The notes: a model not told the origin generated them from the sequence alone. Counted from the stretch's first letter, positions 20,281-30,560 are shown. The stretch is DNA of 64,000 nt from Takakia lepidozioides (GCA_030704615.1 CM060734.1:3906001-3970000); one strand, 5' to 3'. Numbers and translations: made by a program.

Positions 20281-21432
20281 GCTTATAGAAATTGCTTCGT
20301 CTTCGGTTTGAAGGATTTGGGGAGTTTGAAAGGCCAGGAGATTTGTATTGATTTGGCAAGTGATACGCCAATTTTTTAAAGGCCCAACAGATATAGTGAC
20401 ATAGAAAGATCTTTGATCCAGTCACGGACTATGGAGTTGTTCGAAGCTGGATTGGTAGAGTTGTCAGGTGGGGAGTATGCCTCGGCAACGGTGATGCCAG
20501 CTAGGAAGGATATCTATGGCAATTGGACAGAAAGAAGGATGTGTGGGGATTATCGCCCTGTGAATCGTCAAACTAAGTCCGACAGATATGTCATGTCAAC
20601 TCCAGAGGAGATCTTTGATGCCATTGGGCATGCAAAGGTGTTTAATACATTGGACCTGCGATCCGGTTACCACCAGGTGCCAATCAAAGAGGTTGACAAG
20701 CAAAAGACGACATTCTGGGGGAATCGGGATTGACCAACATGGGAAGGATTGTTTGTACCAATGGCAGTTCTTACCGTTTGGGTTAAAGAATGCTCCTGCA
20801 AAATTTCAGAGGGTCATGGATAGGATTCTCACAGGGCTAGACTTTGCTCGGTGCTACATTGATGATATCATCATCTTTGGTGACAATCAACATGTAGCCT
20901 AGTGGTAAGGGCACACACCCTCTCATGAGTGGTTATGGGTTCAATCCACCTTGTTGGAAGTCATTATGGTATCCACCTTCCCATCGGAAGGCAGTAGCCC
21001 TATGGGGTCAAGTGATACCATAAGTTACGCTTGCTTCGGCAACGCGTCCACATTTTTCATCTTTGGTGACACGGTTGAGGAGCATGAGAGACACCTTCAG
21101 GTGGTGTTTGAGCGCTTGAGAGCGCACGGGTTGAAAGTGCAAGTTCTTCCACGACCAGATTGAGTATATGGGCCAAATGATATACCCTGGAGGATTGGGT
21201 GTTCAACAGACAAAGGTGGAGGCCATTGCATGCATTCCACATCCCATGGATGTAAGCAGAGTTTGTGCTTTCATGGGATTGGCAAACAACTACCGACGGT
21301 TTGTCAAGGGATTTAGCAGCATTGCAAAAGCTCTTACCAAGTTGACCAAGGTGGGTTAGGAGTGGCAGTGGGAGGAAGAGCAGGAGGAAGCATTTGAGGA
21401 ACTCAAGGTTCGATTGACTTCTGCACTATTCT
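20281..21432 (+). pseudogene. Reverse transcriptase of the DNMT-bearing gypsy element
   Basis: The RT is preceded by a connector (NCFVFGLKDLGSLKGQEICI). Motifs in order: [34 protein letters not shown], a frameshift near 20730, WQFLPFGLKNAPAKFQRVMD, the catalytic box CYIDDIIIFGD, then (after the SINE) VEEHERHLQVVFERLRAHGL, and the thumb FMGLANNYRRFVKGFS. The catalytic YIDD is intact, but the frame is broken by the SINE and by stops. It ends at LKVRLTSALF, where GC-rich repeat DNA begins. Confidence 0.85.
20886..21056 (+). mobile_element. tRNA-derived SINE with target-site duplication
   Basis: A 171-bp insertion between two perfect 15-bp copies of TCATCTTTGGTGACA (20871-20885 and 21057-21071), splitting the RT just after its YIDD box. 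It contains a Pol III box A (TAGCCTAGTGG, 20895-20905) and box B (GGTTCAATCC, 20938-20947) at tRNA-like spacing. It ends in a short T run (ATTTTT), as in some plant SINEs such as p-SINE1 and Au. Removing the insert and one duplicate rejoins FGD to TVEEHE. Confidence 0.9.
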
Positions 21433-22260
21433 GAGGCGGCCTATTCGGAGGCGCGCCTTTCCAGCTACATACAAATTGGAGTATGCTCATTAAATAAAAA
21501 ATAAAAAATAAAAATGGAGGGGGTGTTTTGCGACACCGTGGCGTCGGTAAACCGCCCGTTTCAGGTATGGGCGCGGCGCCAATTTTGCGAATTTTGCAAG
21601 CGTCGCCAAAAAAACGTCGCAAATATGCGACGTGTGGGGGTCGCAAGCCCCGCCCCCCCTCCCGCGATGCCCGGACGTCGCTTTTTGGGCGGTCCATGGC
21701 GATGGCAGGGGCCTCTTGCTAGCAACACTCAGCCGTCGCTGCCCTCCAGCCAACAGCATTGGAGGGGGCGACGGCTCAGCGTCGCAACCAAGTTTTTTTC
21801 TAAAATGCCTTGCGTCGCATCCTAAAAACAAAAAACACGTGGCATAAGCCGGGTGGTAGGATAAACGACGCCGCTGCATCGTGGCTAGCGACTCCTGGGT
21901 GTGGCAAAGAAAAAACACCCGTTGTCGCTAGAGTCGGGCGCTACGACGCTCGGCCGTGGGTTCCCGCGATGCGCTAGCGTCGCTTTTGATTTTCAATAAA
22001 TAAATTAAAATAATAAATAAAAACACATGGCGCAGGCAGGGTGCTGGGATCCGCGACGCCACGGCGTCGCTGATAGCGATCCCCGGACTAAAAAATCCCG
22101 TCACAGGGGGGGGTCGGGCGTTGCTACCGGCATTGGTTTTTGCGACGCCCGGCCGTCGCTGCTAGCGACCCCCGCCCAAAAAAATCCATCGCAAGGGCAT
22201 TGGTCGTAGCGACGCCGTGCCGTCGCAAGGCCAACCCGGTGGGGGGGGGGGGATTTTGGG
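21433..22260. repeat. GC-rich region with repeated GCGACG/CGTCGC palindromes
   Basis: It starts abruptly after the RT fragment. It is filled with short inverted motifs built on GCGACG and CGTCGC (for example GCGACACCGTGGCGTCG near 21530, GCGACGCCACGGCGTCGC near 22053, GCGACGCCGTGCCGTCGC near 22209) and A+T spacers such as TAAATAAAAAATAAAAAATA. The short ORFs here are compositional. It resembles the other palindrome arrays in the window in design but not in sequence. Confidence 0.6.
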
Positions 22261-22409
22261 GGTGAATTGGGGGTATCGAGGGTGAGGCCGGTGCGATACA
22301 TGAATAAGATGAAAGATGGAAAGATGGAAATATATTTACAAGTAATGAGCTGAAACGCTTTGCTCACAAGGGTTCAGTAGGCTGACCCTGGGATCTACAC
22401 GGACTAGGA

Positions 22410-23150
22410 CTAGTCATCCTCATCCTCATCCTTAGAGGATGACTCATAGCTATCCGATGAGCCTGATGACTTCGCGCCCTTTGCCGGAGCACCTAAAGCA
22501 GACGGCATTCCCCTAAGTCCCACAGAGCTCTCATCCAATCCCTGGCCATGACCCCCCCCCCCATCCATACTAGTGCCCTGTAGTGCACTCATCCCCTCCG
22601 TGTTGGCCATGTTCTTCATGAGGGATTGTCAACCATGCTCCTTGGCGTAGTTGTACTCTACCGGAGATGGCTTCCTCTCAAACGCGCATTGCTATACATG
22701 CCACAAATTAAAGTCAATTCCTCACGATGATGGAGCTAGAAAAAAGATATAACAAAATACATAGGGAAGTATGACTTACAAATCGCAAGGTAAAACCATT
22801 GGATCCGCCGGCGCCCCACTTATGTGTGGATTTGTGTTTGTCAAGGCGGGCTGTTGTTGCTTTGCGTGCTTGCTCAAATTTGGCCTTCTTTGCCGCATCA
22901 TTCTGTCCCGCAATGAGTGCATCCCACGATACCTATGCACCCCCCCCCCCCAAAACAATTAGTGAATTACACACATACGTTGCATCGAATCCACCTCATT
23001 AATGCACATGCAACAAATGGAAGGTGAAATGATTCAAGGATTTGCCAACCTGTGTAATTCCATAAGGTGGTTTGGGTTGGGCCCTCTTTTCCATTGTCTT
23101 CCAAATTATCTCTCTGGCACAGTACCTGTCACGGACATAGCCCAGAGGAA
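22410..23150 (-). pseudogene. Fragments of a spliced gene, possibly transposon-related, unknown
   Basis: Three coding pieces can be read on the minus strand. The first, at about 23148-23057, is YVRDRYCAREIIWKTMEKRA and ends at a GT. The second, at about 22932-22797, is VSWDALIAGQNDAAKKAKFE to GGSNGFTLRF; it is preceded by an acceptor GCATAG and followed by the strong donor GTAAGTC. The third, at about 22694-22410, is QCAFERKPSPVEYNYAKEHG, a TGA, then a Ser/Asp-rich tail ending KDEDEDD. The middle exon's spacing of Lys/Arg/His residues is loosely like plant En/Spm-type transposase_24 proteins, which is weak evidence. A C-run and a G-run here may be assembly errors. Confidence 0.4.
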
Positions 23151-23446
23151 CTTACCAGGAGTAAATATCAGAAGTTACCAAGTTACCATGCTATCAAAAG
23201 TTACCATGATCTACCATAATTTACCATAATTTACCATTAATTATCAAGTTACCGAGAGTTTACCAAATTATCGAGAGTAACTTGGGAAACTGCTCAGGAA
23301 GCTTCCTTTGGAGAAAACTTCTCCATCAAGATACCTCCTTTGTTTAAGGAACTTCTCCATCAAGAAACCTTTGTTTAACCTTAGAAACTTCTCCATCAAA
23401 GAAACTTCCATAGGGGAAGCTTCTTAGGGAACTTCCTAGTAGCCAG

Positions 23447-23454
23447 TATATATA
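23447..23454 (+). promoter_or_regulatory. TATA box of probable LTR promoter
   Basis: TATATATA is preceded by a 200-bp tract of repeated TTACCA/AACTTCTCC motifs and followed by transcript-like leader sequence to the gag ORF at 23749. LTR ends are not defined, because no 3' LTR is in the window. Confidence 0.45.
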
Positions 23455-23657
23455 GGAGAAGAGACTGGACACTCTTCAGTCTCGCCAACACAAGTTCAAG
23501 CTACTTTTGTTCCCAGTCCTAGTACTCCAGTTTCCAGCATTCCAGTATTCAAGTCAAGTTCTAGTATCTTGTACTCTTGTCCATTGTTATAAAGATCATC
23601 TTGATTCATGTTTACTCATCATGCATTCGGCCACGCCGACCTTGACTTCTTGTCTAG

Positions 23658-23735
23658 TCGGATCGGTGGGAAGTGGGAACACTACACCAGAAGAAGTTGT
23701 CATCAATGTACTTGGTGAATGGTTACCACAAGACC
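23658..23735 (+). repeat. Isolated fragment of copy A/B-family gag
   Basis: 78 bases reading SVGSGNTTPEEVVINVLGEW match gag codons of copy B (minus strand, about 7545-7640) but sit alone in the leader of an unrelated gypsy element. Copy C, 5.7 kb downstream, lacks almost exactly this segment. Confidence 0.75.
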
Positions 23736-23748
23736 TTAGTTAGTTAAG

Positions 23749-24780
23749 ATGAAAGGCACATTTGCGAAAATGGTCACCACATTGCACAGTCTTCAGCTCC
23801 AGATGCAAGAACTTCGTACCTCTACCGCCCAATTACAAGCTGATCAGTCTCAAGATCTTGGCAACGCTCTCCACAATTTTCAACATCAAATTTCAGAGTT
23901 AAATGAGTCAAATAATGGATCTTCAACCATACGAATATCTACTGCAACTGCTTCTACTGCATCGGTTCCTCTTCAACAGATTACAAGAGAACCAAAGATA
24001 AGCATGCCCGAGAAATTTGATGGCACGAGATCAAGATTTCGCGGTTTTGTTCAATAAGTACGACTGTTCCTACGACTACATCCACAACGCTACCCCGATT
24101 AAGGTATTCAAGTGGGATTCATGGGCACCCTTCTATCAGGCACTGCCCTATCTTGGTTTGCACTGCTATTAGAAAAAAATTCGCATCTACTATACAATTT
24201 TGAAGCATTTATGTCCGAGTTCACTGCAACGTTTGGAGAGAATGATAGAGAAAGAGTTGTAGAGACAAAGATGCGAAATCTTCGACAAGGAACACGTCCT
24301 ACTTCCGTTTATGCTGCCGAATTTCGACAACTTGCATGCGACCTTGACTGGAATGAGAAGAGCCTTATTAGTCAGTTTCGATGTGGGCTAAAAGATGATG
24401 TAAAATATTTGTTGCTGACAATGCCAAACGTGAGCACACTGAGCGAATTCATCACCCAAGTCATTGCATGCGATAATCGTTTGTTCGAAAGACGTCAAGA
24501 GAAGCGATCTGGATGGGCGACGACGTATCATACCGCTGCTACTACGGCACCAAACACAACGATCCATCAGACATCCGATAATGATCCTATGTAGATTGAT
24601 GTTGTTCGATTCAAGCCATTGACGCCACAAGAAAAACAAAGACGGCGCTCAAATGGATTATGCCTCTATTGCGGAGAAGAAGATTACATAGCATTAAATT
24701 GCCCCAACAAGAGAAGATTCAAACCTCGGGGCGCAACTCAAGTGTTCGATACAAGGAGATCGAAAAACAAAGATGTCCAA
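23749..24780 (+). pseudogene. Gag of the sushi-like gypsy element
   Basis: The N-terminal frame 23749-24057 begins MKGTFAKMVTTLHSLQ, is coiled-coil-like, and reaches PEKFDGTRSRFRGF at the gag core. After a TAA and a short shift the core continues at 24112-24594 (GTALSWFALLLEKNSHLLYN, FMSEFTATFGENDRERVVET). A TAG at 24592-24594 precedes the single zinc knuckle CLYCGEEDYIALNCP at about 24660. The product would form the particle; this copy is interrupted. Confidence 0.8.
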
Positions 24781-24829
24781 TCACAGTAGGGACCATGCGG
24801 CTGGACACCACAAATTCCTCACAAAAAAA

Positions 24830-25330
24830 AAATCTATTTCTACCTCCAGGCCCTGCACCTTGCTTCACAGTTCCGGTAAAAATCAGAGTGTAAAATCGAG
24901 ATATCTCTGTAGAAGCACTTTTGGACTCAGGGGCTTCAGCATGTTTTATTGACAAAAACTTTGCGAAATAACACAATTTAACGCTCGTAAAGAAGAAACT
25001 CTCGGCCCCCGTTGAAGTCATCGATGGACGATCGTTAGCATCAGGAAATGTTGACCATGAAACTCGACCACTTGAAGTGAAGCTTGAAGATCAAGCATCA
25101 CATATTGTTTTCAACGTCATCCAGACTCCAACGAATCATGTTATCCTTGGACTTCCCTGGTTCGTACTTCACAATCCTGACATCGATTGGCAATCGCGAA
25201 AAATTTCTACAAGACAAAAATGTAGAAATATCAAAGGTATTCAACCCATGTTCCTTGGATCTAGAGCTTTCATGAGAGCTACCAAAAAGGATGTGACATT
25301 TGCACTTTATGCGACTCCGATCAAGACCAC
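24830..25330 (+). pseudogene. Aspartic protease of the sushi-like gypsy element
   Basis: The motif VEALLDSGASACFIDKNFA (about 24910-24965) carries the catalytic DSG. It is followed by [17 protein letters not shown] near 25140-25190, the second conserved half. Stops at 24892 and 24969 break the frame. Confidence 0.75.
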
Positions 25331-26260
25331 AACAGACAAAGGTACTTCAACATTACCCACTCAATATCAAGATTTCAAGGATGTCTTCGAGAAGAAAAAT
25401 GCAGACATATTGCCAGAACATCGACCTTATGACTGTGCAATTGAGTTACAAGAAAGAGCCCCACCATCATTCGGCCCAATCTATAACTTATCCCAGATGG
25501 AGTTGGCTGCATTACGTGAATACATTGATGAAAAATTGTCGAAGAACTTCATCCGACATTTAAAATCACTTGCGGGGGCGCCTATATTGTTTGTGAAAAA
25601 GAAGGACGGATCATTACGCATGTGTGTAGACTATCGTGGTCTCAACAAAGTCATAATTAAAAATCGTTATCCGTTGCCGCTGATTTCTGGGCTTCTCGAC
25701 CAGCTGGGACGAGCGAAGATTTTCATCAAAATTGACTTGAGATGAGCTTATAACCTTGTACGGATAAAAGAAGAAGACGAATGGAAAACAACTTTTCGAA
25801 CAAGGTATGGACATTTTGAATACAGTGTTATGTCTTTCGGTTTTACAAGCTCCAACAATTTTCCAACATATGATGAATGACATCTTTCGAGAATTTTTAG
25901 ATGACTTTGTAGTCATCTATTTGGACGACATCTTGATATTTTCATAGAGGCCGCCATGTACGCCTTGTCCTTGATAAATTAAGAGAAAGAGGACTATATG
26001 CCAAGTTGGAAAAATATCTTTTCCATCAATCTGAGGTCAAATTTTTGGGCTACATTATTTCCGATAAAGGCGTCTTTATGGATCAGAAGAAAATACAAAC
26101 CATCATCGAGTGGATTAAATCAACTTCGGTTCGAGATGTACAATGTTTTCTGGGATTTGCAAATTTCTATAGAATCTTCATCAAGGACTACTCCAAAATT
26201 GCTGCACCATTGACACGACTCGCAGGGAAGGACAAATTTGTATGGGACGAATCTAATCGT
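25077..26260 (+). pseudogene. Reverse transcriptase of the sushi-like gypsy element
   Basis: The frame 25077-25745 runs from the protease end through [20 protein letters not shown] to KIDLR, then a TGA at 25743-25745. The following [20 protein letters not shown] block and FGHFEY/VMSFGF are in frame. A frameshift near 25855 and the catalytic region VVIYLDDILIFS (about 25908-25945) precede another stop. Thumb and connection continue at 26006-26299 (VKFLGYIISDKGVFMDQKK) to the junction at about 26260. YLDD is intact. Confidence 0.85.
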
Positions 26261-26261
26261 T

Positions 26262-27420
26262 TTTTTTCCCACAGAGCCAGCCTCTTGACTCGCCGCTAGC
26301 TCGGGGGCGGAGCTCCGCCCTCCTCTCATCTCCGTACCCAAATCCGTTAACCATGACTTATTATTTAGGGATCCACTATATCTTTAGCCAACATGTGTTA
26401 TTTAGTCTTCTCTTTAGCAATCCCGCTACTTTGCCAGGGTCTCTACTCTTAGCCATGGTCGCCGCCATGGCCCCCGCTCTCGTCTCTCCTCTGCTTCGAG
26501 GAGATCTCTTCGCTCTCATCCGCGCTCTGCCCATGAGCCTCACAAGCGTAAAATTGCGCTTATCTTAAGCTTTCTATTGATGCATTTAGCATGGTCTTCG
26601 TTATCTACTTCATATGTTCAAGTATCCGGGACCTTTATCGCCATCAACTGGTGTGTTGTGCGAGGCACAGCTGCGCAACAACTCTATGCTTACAACAAAG
26701 ATATGCAGCACGGGTGGAGGTTCTACCACCCACCTTCTCTTTTCCAGGATACGACCTATGTAAGGGAGAACCTCTCTCACGATTCAGAGTCGTTTCCCAT
26801 GCAGCTCGTGGTGGCTTCTAGCAAGGAAAGGCTCTCTGCTGCGAAGGACATATCTACAGATTTTACTCATTACCTTCACCGGCTTACCCCGACCGATGGC
26901 GCTACTAAGAGTAAGTTTGATATGATCTCGGGAAACCCCTCTCACAGAGGAGGCACTACTGCTGACCCTATGTGCAATGACCCCGCTACCTCTCGATCCC
27001 TGCGTCCGTTTTGCAAGATAGGAGCGCACCTTGTGGAACACTTTGAAGTATCTAGCACTATGTTGTGTAGTCGCATTTGCACACACAGCGAGTCAGCCTA
27101 TCTGCTGGACTACAACAACCTTAAACGTCATGTGGCTTCTTTGCAAAGTTTTATCTACGAGTTTTGGTGGCTCTGCATCGCACATGGCACTGCCCCCACA
27201 TCTGGATATACATAGACGAGACTCCGGTGGTGAGAGGTCGTCTCGTTGCAGTAGAACATGATCACTACAAGTTGCAGCAACAAATACAGCCCAATTACAT
27301 CAGCGAATACAGCACTGCCCCCAGCACCCCATACTCTCACGAATGTTTGAAATGTTGTACGTCCCTGTACAACATCAATGCCCCTGCTGGCGATAAGGCC
27401 CGTGTGGACAGACAGTAGCT
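26262..27420 (+). repeat. Unclassified repeat family, copy 2, with two ORFs
   Basis: It starts at the break of the sushi-like element and contains GGGCGGAGCTCCGCCC and the same leader as the 17-18.6 kb copy. The ORF at 26353-26568 covers the MVAAMAPALVSPLLRGDLF start. The ORF at 26577-27215 (212 aa) carries the conserved block (TFIAINWCVVRG, WRFYHPPSLFQDTTY, LTPTDGAT) and a later shared stretch, SLQSFIYEFWWLC, matching SLQAVFYEPWRSY of copy 1. A frameshift separates the two ORFs. No transposase, RT or known domain is recognised. Confidence 0.55.
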
Positions 27421-27749
27421 CTCTCTACAACAACAGCAACAAACCCATCACCCATTGATTCCTAGTGTGCATGTCGCAGATCCTCTCTCAATCTCAACCG
27501 GCATTCCGTCACTCAACTGGATCAACCACACACACCCCTGAAGCACCCTACTTCTCAAGACCAGCAACCACAACCAGCTGCCCCCCTTCAGTCATCACTC
27601 ACGGTACTCCACTCTCCTTCTCCGGGTACTAGCTAGTGCAATGTCCACAAATTGAAGCACAACAGCTGCAAAGGTAACCACCCCACCTCACCTAACAATC
27701 CTTTATTCGTGCCATTGTCATATGTGCTGCATACCCCCTCTTCAACTAC
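27421..27749. other. Short intergenic stretch before copy C LTR
   Basis: CAACAACAGCAACAA-rich then CA/CT-rich text with no coding or structural signal that I can support. It may be the tail of the unclassified repeat. Confidence 0.4.
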
Positions 27750-28620
27750 TAATAACGGCTATGCTATGAGGGAAAGACAACGAGGGTCACAACGGGACAT
27801 ACCGGGTAGTGATGGACGTACACTACCTGAGCCACAGGCAGAGACGGCTAAGTACGCGGTACTAGCCAATGGCGGGACAAGGGTACATTACCACGAGAGC
27901 AGTAGTGGGTAGTGTAGTAACCGTGAGCCGTGAACCACGATATCACACGGTCACGTTAGCATCGGCTTTAACCAATAGAGGGAGTAGTGGACTGTTTACC
28001 ACTATGGCTCACGACCACTACAACAAGCCACTTTTTAACAAACCTTTTAGGTTGCGTAGGCAGTTATGCAAACGGTCATTAACGACCGCAGGTTGTAACG
28101 GCTCTTTCGAGCATAGTATAAAAAGACTGCACGCAACTTAGAGGGTGTGCAGTATGAGTATCAGTGATCAATGTGTATTTAGAGGGACTCGGAGTAATTC
28201 TGTGATGATGTGACGAGCTCTGAAGTAAAGCCATGCTATTCGAAGTATCTCTGTGTAGAGTGAATGTGAGATGGAGGGAATGTGCATTATGAGATAACGT
28301 GAGATGGTGGGAATGTGTATCATCTCAGAATAGTTCTTGTTTTCTCTTGACTACCATCTGCTTGTAGGAACCAAGAGGCTTCAGTCCTTTTGACTAAGAT
28401 CTTTTATGCTTAAGAGACTGTAGATTGGGCTTAATCAATAGGATTAAGCAGCCTGCAGGGATATTGCTTCATCCGACGTTCATGGTTTAGCTATCCTTAA
28501 AACGATTACTTCGTAATCGTTTCTGAAAGCATATCGTCGGACAACCTCTGTTGCATGTCTTAGGAAATGGGCAGTAGTGTTAATAGTCTGTTTTGTCTAA
28601 GTCATAAACAACGGTTAACA
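27750..28620 (+). repeat. 5' LTR of copy C with TATA box and two hairpins
   Basis: 871 bp, TAATAAC...GTTAACA (first bases mutated from TGATAAC). TATAAAAAG at 28117-28125 is the probable U3 TATA box. Two inverted repeats lie in the 3' part: GCTTAATC...GATTAAGC (28429-28449) and AACGATTAC...GTAATCGTT (28501-28521). Confidence 0.85.
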
Positions 28621-28621
28621 T

Positions 28622-29089
28622 TTGGCGACCATACTGGGGACTAACGGTATGTTGAGTTCAAAAGTACTCGAAGAAGGATGGTTACTCAGTGATTTCTTGA
28701 AATCACGACAGAACGAGTCAACAGAAGCAAAGGAATGGAAAACATTCCTGCAAAATTTTCATGGTTTACCAAGAGCAATACAACAGAAAATCTTTCTGTC
28801 AGTCGCGAAAGAAGATGACAAATGGGGATTGAAGGGAGGAGTGATCAGTATTACACGAGCACCTTGGGAATGTAGGATTAGAAGTGAAGAGTGGTTGTCT
28901 CGTCTAGCTCTATTGATTACTCTAATCCCAATCAGAAAAGTTTGTTACACTAGTTATATTTTCAGAGAAGGATGTTCAAATTATGAATATTGTCACACGA
29001 TCATAGAAGCAGTGGAGTACTGGATACCCAAAGACTTATTGCAAGTCAGATACACTGAAAAAGACAGATGGTATTATTGTGCCCATTAA
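28622..29089 (+). CDS. Small conserved leader ORF (copy C)
   Basis: 155 residues that overlap the PBS at the start; an internal ATG at 28649 (MLSSKVLEEGWLLSDFLK) is a more natural start. This is the longest version of the ORF also seen in copies A and B. It has FHGLPRAIQQKIFLSVAKED, RAPWECRIRSEEWLSRLALL and a Cys/Tyr-rich C-terminus (GCSNYEYCHTIIEAVEYW). No family is recognised beyond a faint F-box-like LP...IF motif. Position before gag and conservation in three copies suggest an element protein. Confidence 0.6.
   Translation: MATILGTNGMLSSKVLEEGWLLSDFLKSRQNESTEAKEWKTFLQNFHGLPRAIQQKIFLSVAKEDDKWGLKGGVISITRAPWECRIRSEEWLSRLALLITLIPIRKVCYTSYIFREGCSNYEYCHTIIEAVEYWIPKDLLQVRYTEKDRWYYCAH
28623..28641 (+). 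other. Primer-binding site of copy C
   Basis: TGGCGACCATACTGGGGAC, two bases after the LTR, is the same as in copies A and B. Confidence 0.75.
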
Positions 29090-29248
29090 AAGTTTGGTGA
29101 TCAATCAGTAAAAAGGAAAATTAAGTCGTAATACGGATTCTTGCAAGATAGGATGAATCTTGAAGAAAGGGTAGAGACACTATAAATTTTCTTTACTGAC
29201 ATATCAAGACTGTTTTAAAGGGTACCAAAAAGGAATTCTACATATGAT

Positions 29249-30560
29249 GTGGGAATGAATGAGGAAATTAAAGAAAAAGCTAAACAAGACAGAGCTGAAC
29301 GAATAGAGAAATATGCTGCAAAAAGGGAGGCTCGGTTAAGAGAAGAGTTCCCAAAATTACAGAACTTGAAAATTATTCAAGGTGAGACATCAAACAGTGA
29401 TAAACCAGAAGATCAAGACCTTCTACAGTAACAAGCCCAAATAGAGGTTTTGCTGAAATATTAGAAGAAATATTTGATAACATTTTTAGTGAAGAAGGTG
29501 AAAGAAGTGAAAGCACTTCTCCAAAAAGGATAACCAGAACTACACTCAAAGCTTTTAAAGATTCATTGAGCTTAGTAGGGACAGCAGCTGGAAGACGACT
29601 ATCATTGGGACAAGGACCTCCTAGCTTTGAATCACTGTTTGGAAGACAAACACCAACACCACCACAGCCAGCAGCAACGGGACCATCCCAGTTTGGACAA
29701 CCAGTTGCACCAGTTGCACCGATGGCTTTAGCAGCAAGCAAAACCAGACCACCATTTCCTTTATATGATGGGAAATCTGATCCAGATATCCATCTTAATC
29801 AATTTGAAAACATGTGCACCATTTACAATGAAGCAACAGACCAAAAGAAGATCCGACTATTTCCTTGTTCAATGGCCCGAAAAGGCATTGAATGGTTGGC
29901 AACTTTCCCAGCCAATCACTTTGCGAATTGGGCGGATATGAGAGCCGCGTTTCAAGAAAGATATAGATCCAACAAATCCACGTCTGAAATCTTCACAGGA
30001 TTAAAGAACCTAAGACAGAAAAAGAAAGAATTGGTAGTCGACTACCTAGAGAGAATGAAGACTCTGATCAAGAAACTACCTCAAGCACCAGGGGATGATT
30101 TGCAAAAATCATGGTTCATCAATGGACTTTGTCCTGAATACGTTACAGTCATGCCTAACAACACTTTGGCTGAAGCAGTAGGGACTGCAAAGAAGTTGGA
30201 ATTGGGATTCCATCAAAGCAGAAGCAAAGATTCCAAGGATCTCTTGGAAGAAGAAGACTCTGATGATGAAGAAAAGCCCAAGCAAAAGAAGAAAGAAGTG
30301 ATTGACAAAACCACTTTGGATCAGAAGATAGCAGAGGCTATCAAGAATTTTAAAGATGAAGGGCCACGAAAGGCAACATGGTGTCACAAATGCGGGACTG
30401 CATGACACCTGGCAACGGAATGCCATATGAAGGACAAATACTGTGATATTTGTCATATGAACAATCATAATACCAGCCATTGTATTTACAACCAACGGGC
30501 CAAGAAGACTGGGTACACACGAGAGGTGGGGGTACACCAAGTCCAAATCTGACGGGGAGG
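29249..30560 (+). pseudogene. Gag of copy C
   Basis: N-terminus 29249-29431 (MGMNEEIKEKAKQDRAERIE) ends in a TAA created by a 91-base loss relative to copy B. The rest reads from about 29445; the frame 29566-30405 includes the gag core (WLATFPANHFANWADMRAAF). A CGA to TGA change at 30403 falls inside the first knuckle, and the next knuckles continue in frame (CDICHMNNHNTSHC). Compared with copy A it has 19 extra bases between GGGTACAC repeats near 30508-30530, which place gag and pol in one frame. A further TGA at about 30552 precedes pol. Confidence 0.85.

Larger units (their letters stand above)
18660..21432 (+). mobile_element. Decayed Ty3/gypsy retrotransposon carrying a cytosine-C5 DNA methyltransferase domain
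   Basis: A methyltransferase domain (18860-19815), an acidic linker (about 19960-20280) and a gypsy RT (20281-21428) follow one another on the same strand. They can be read as one broken polyprotein. The pieces are separated by stops at 19722, 20148 and 20379 and by a SINE. DNMT domains captured by retrotransposons have been described in charophytes and dinoflagellates, and this copy fits that class. RNase H and integrase are missing because the element is cut at about 21432. Confidence 0.75.
23160..26260 (+). mobile_element. Sushi/Tf-like Ty3/gypsy retrotransposon, truncated in RNase H
   Basis: A putative LTR/promoter (23160 to about 23650, TATATATA at 23447-23454) is followed by gag, zinc knuckle, protease and RT. 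The RT text ([50 protein letters not shown]) resembles the sushi/Tf1 branch of chromoviruses. The element ends at WDESNR, where another repeat begins at about 26262. Multiple stops make it inactive. Confidence 0.8.

Noticed and set aside
20891-20960. A functional tRNA gene
   Set aside because: Box A and box B are present, but the sequence cannot fold a full cloverleaf with a 3' acceptor pairing, and it is embedded in a 171-bp insert flanked by target duplications, so a SINE head fits better.
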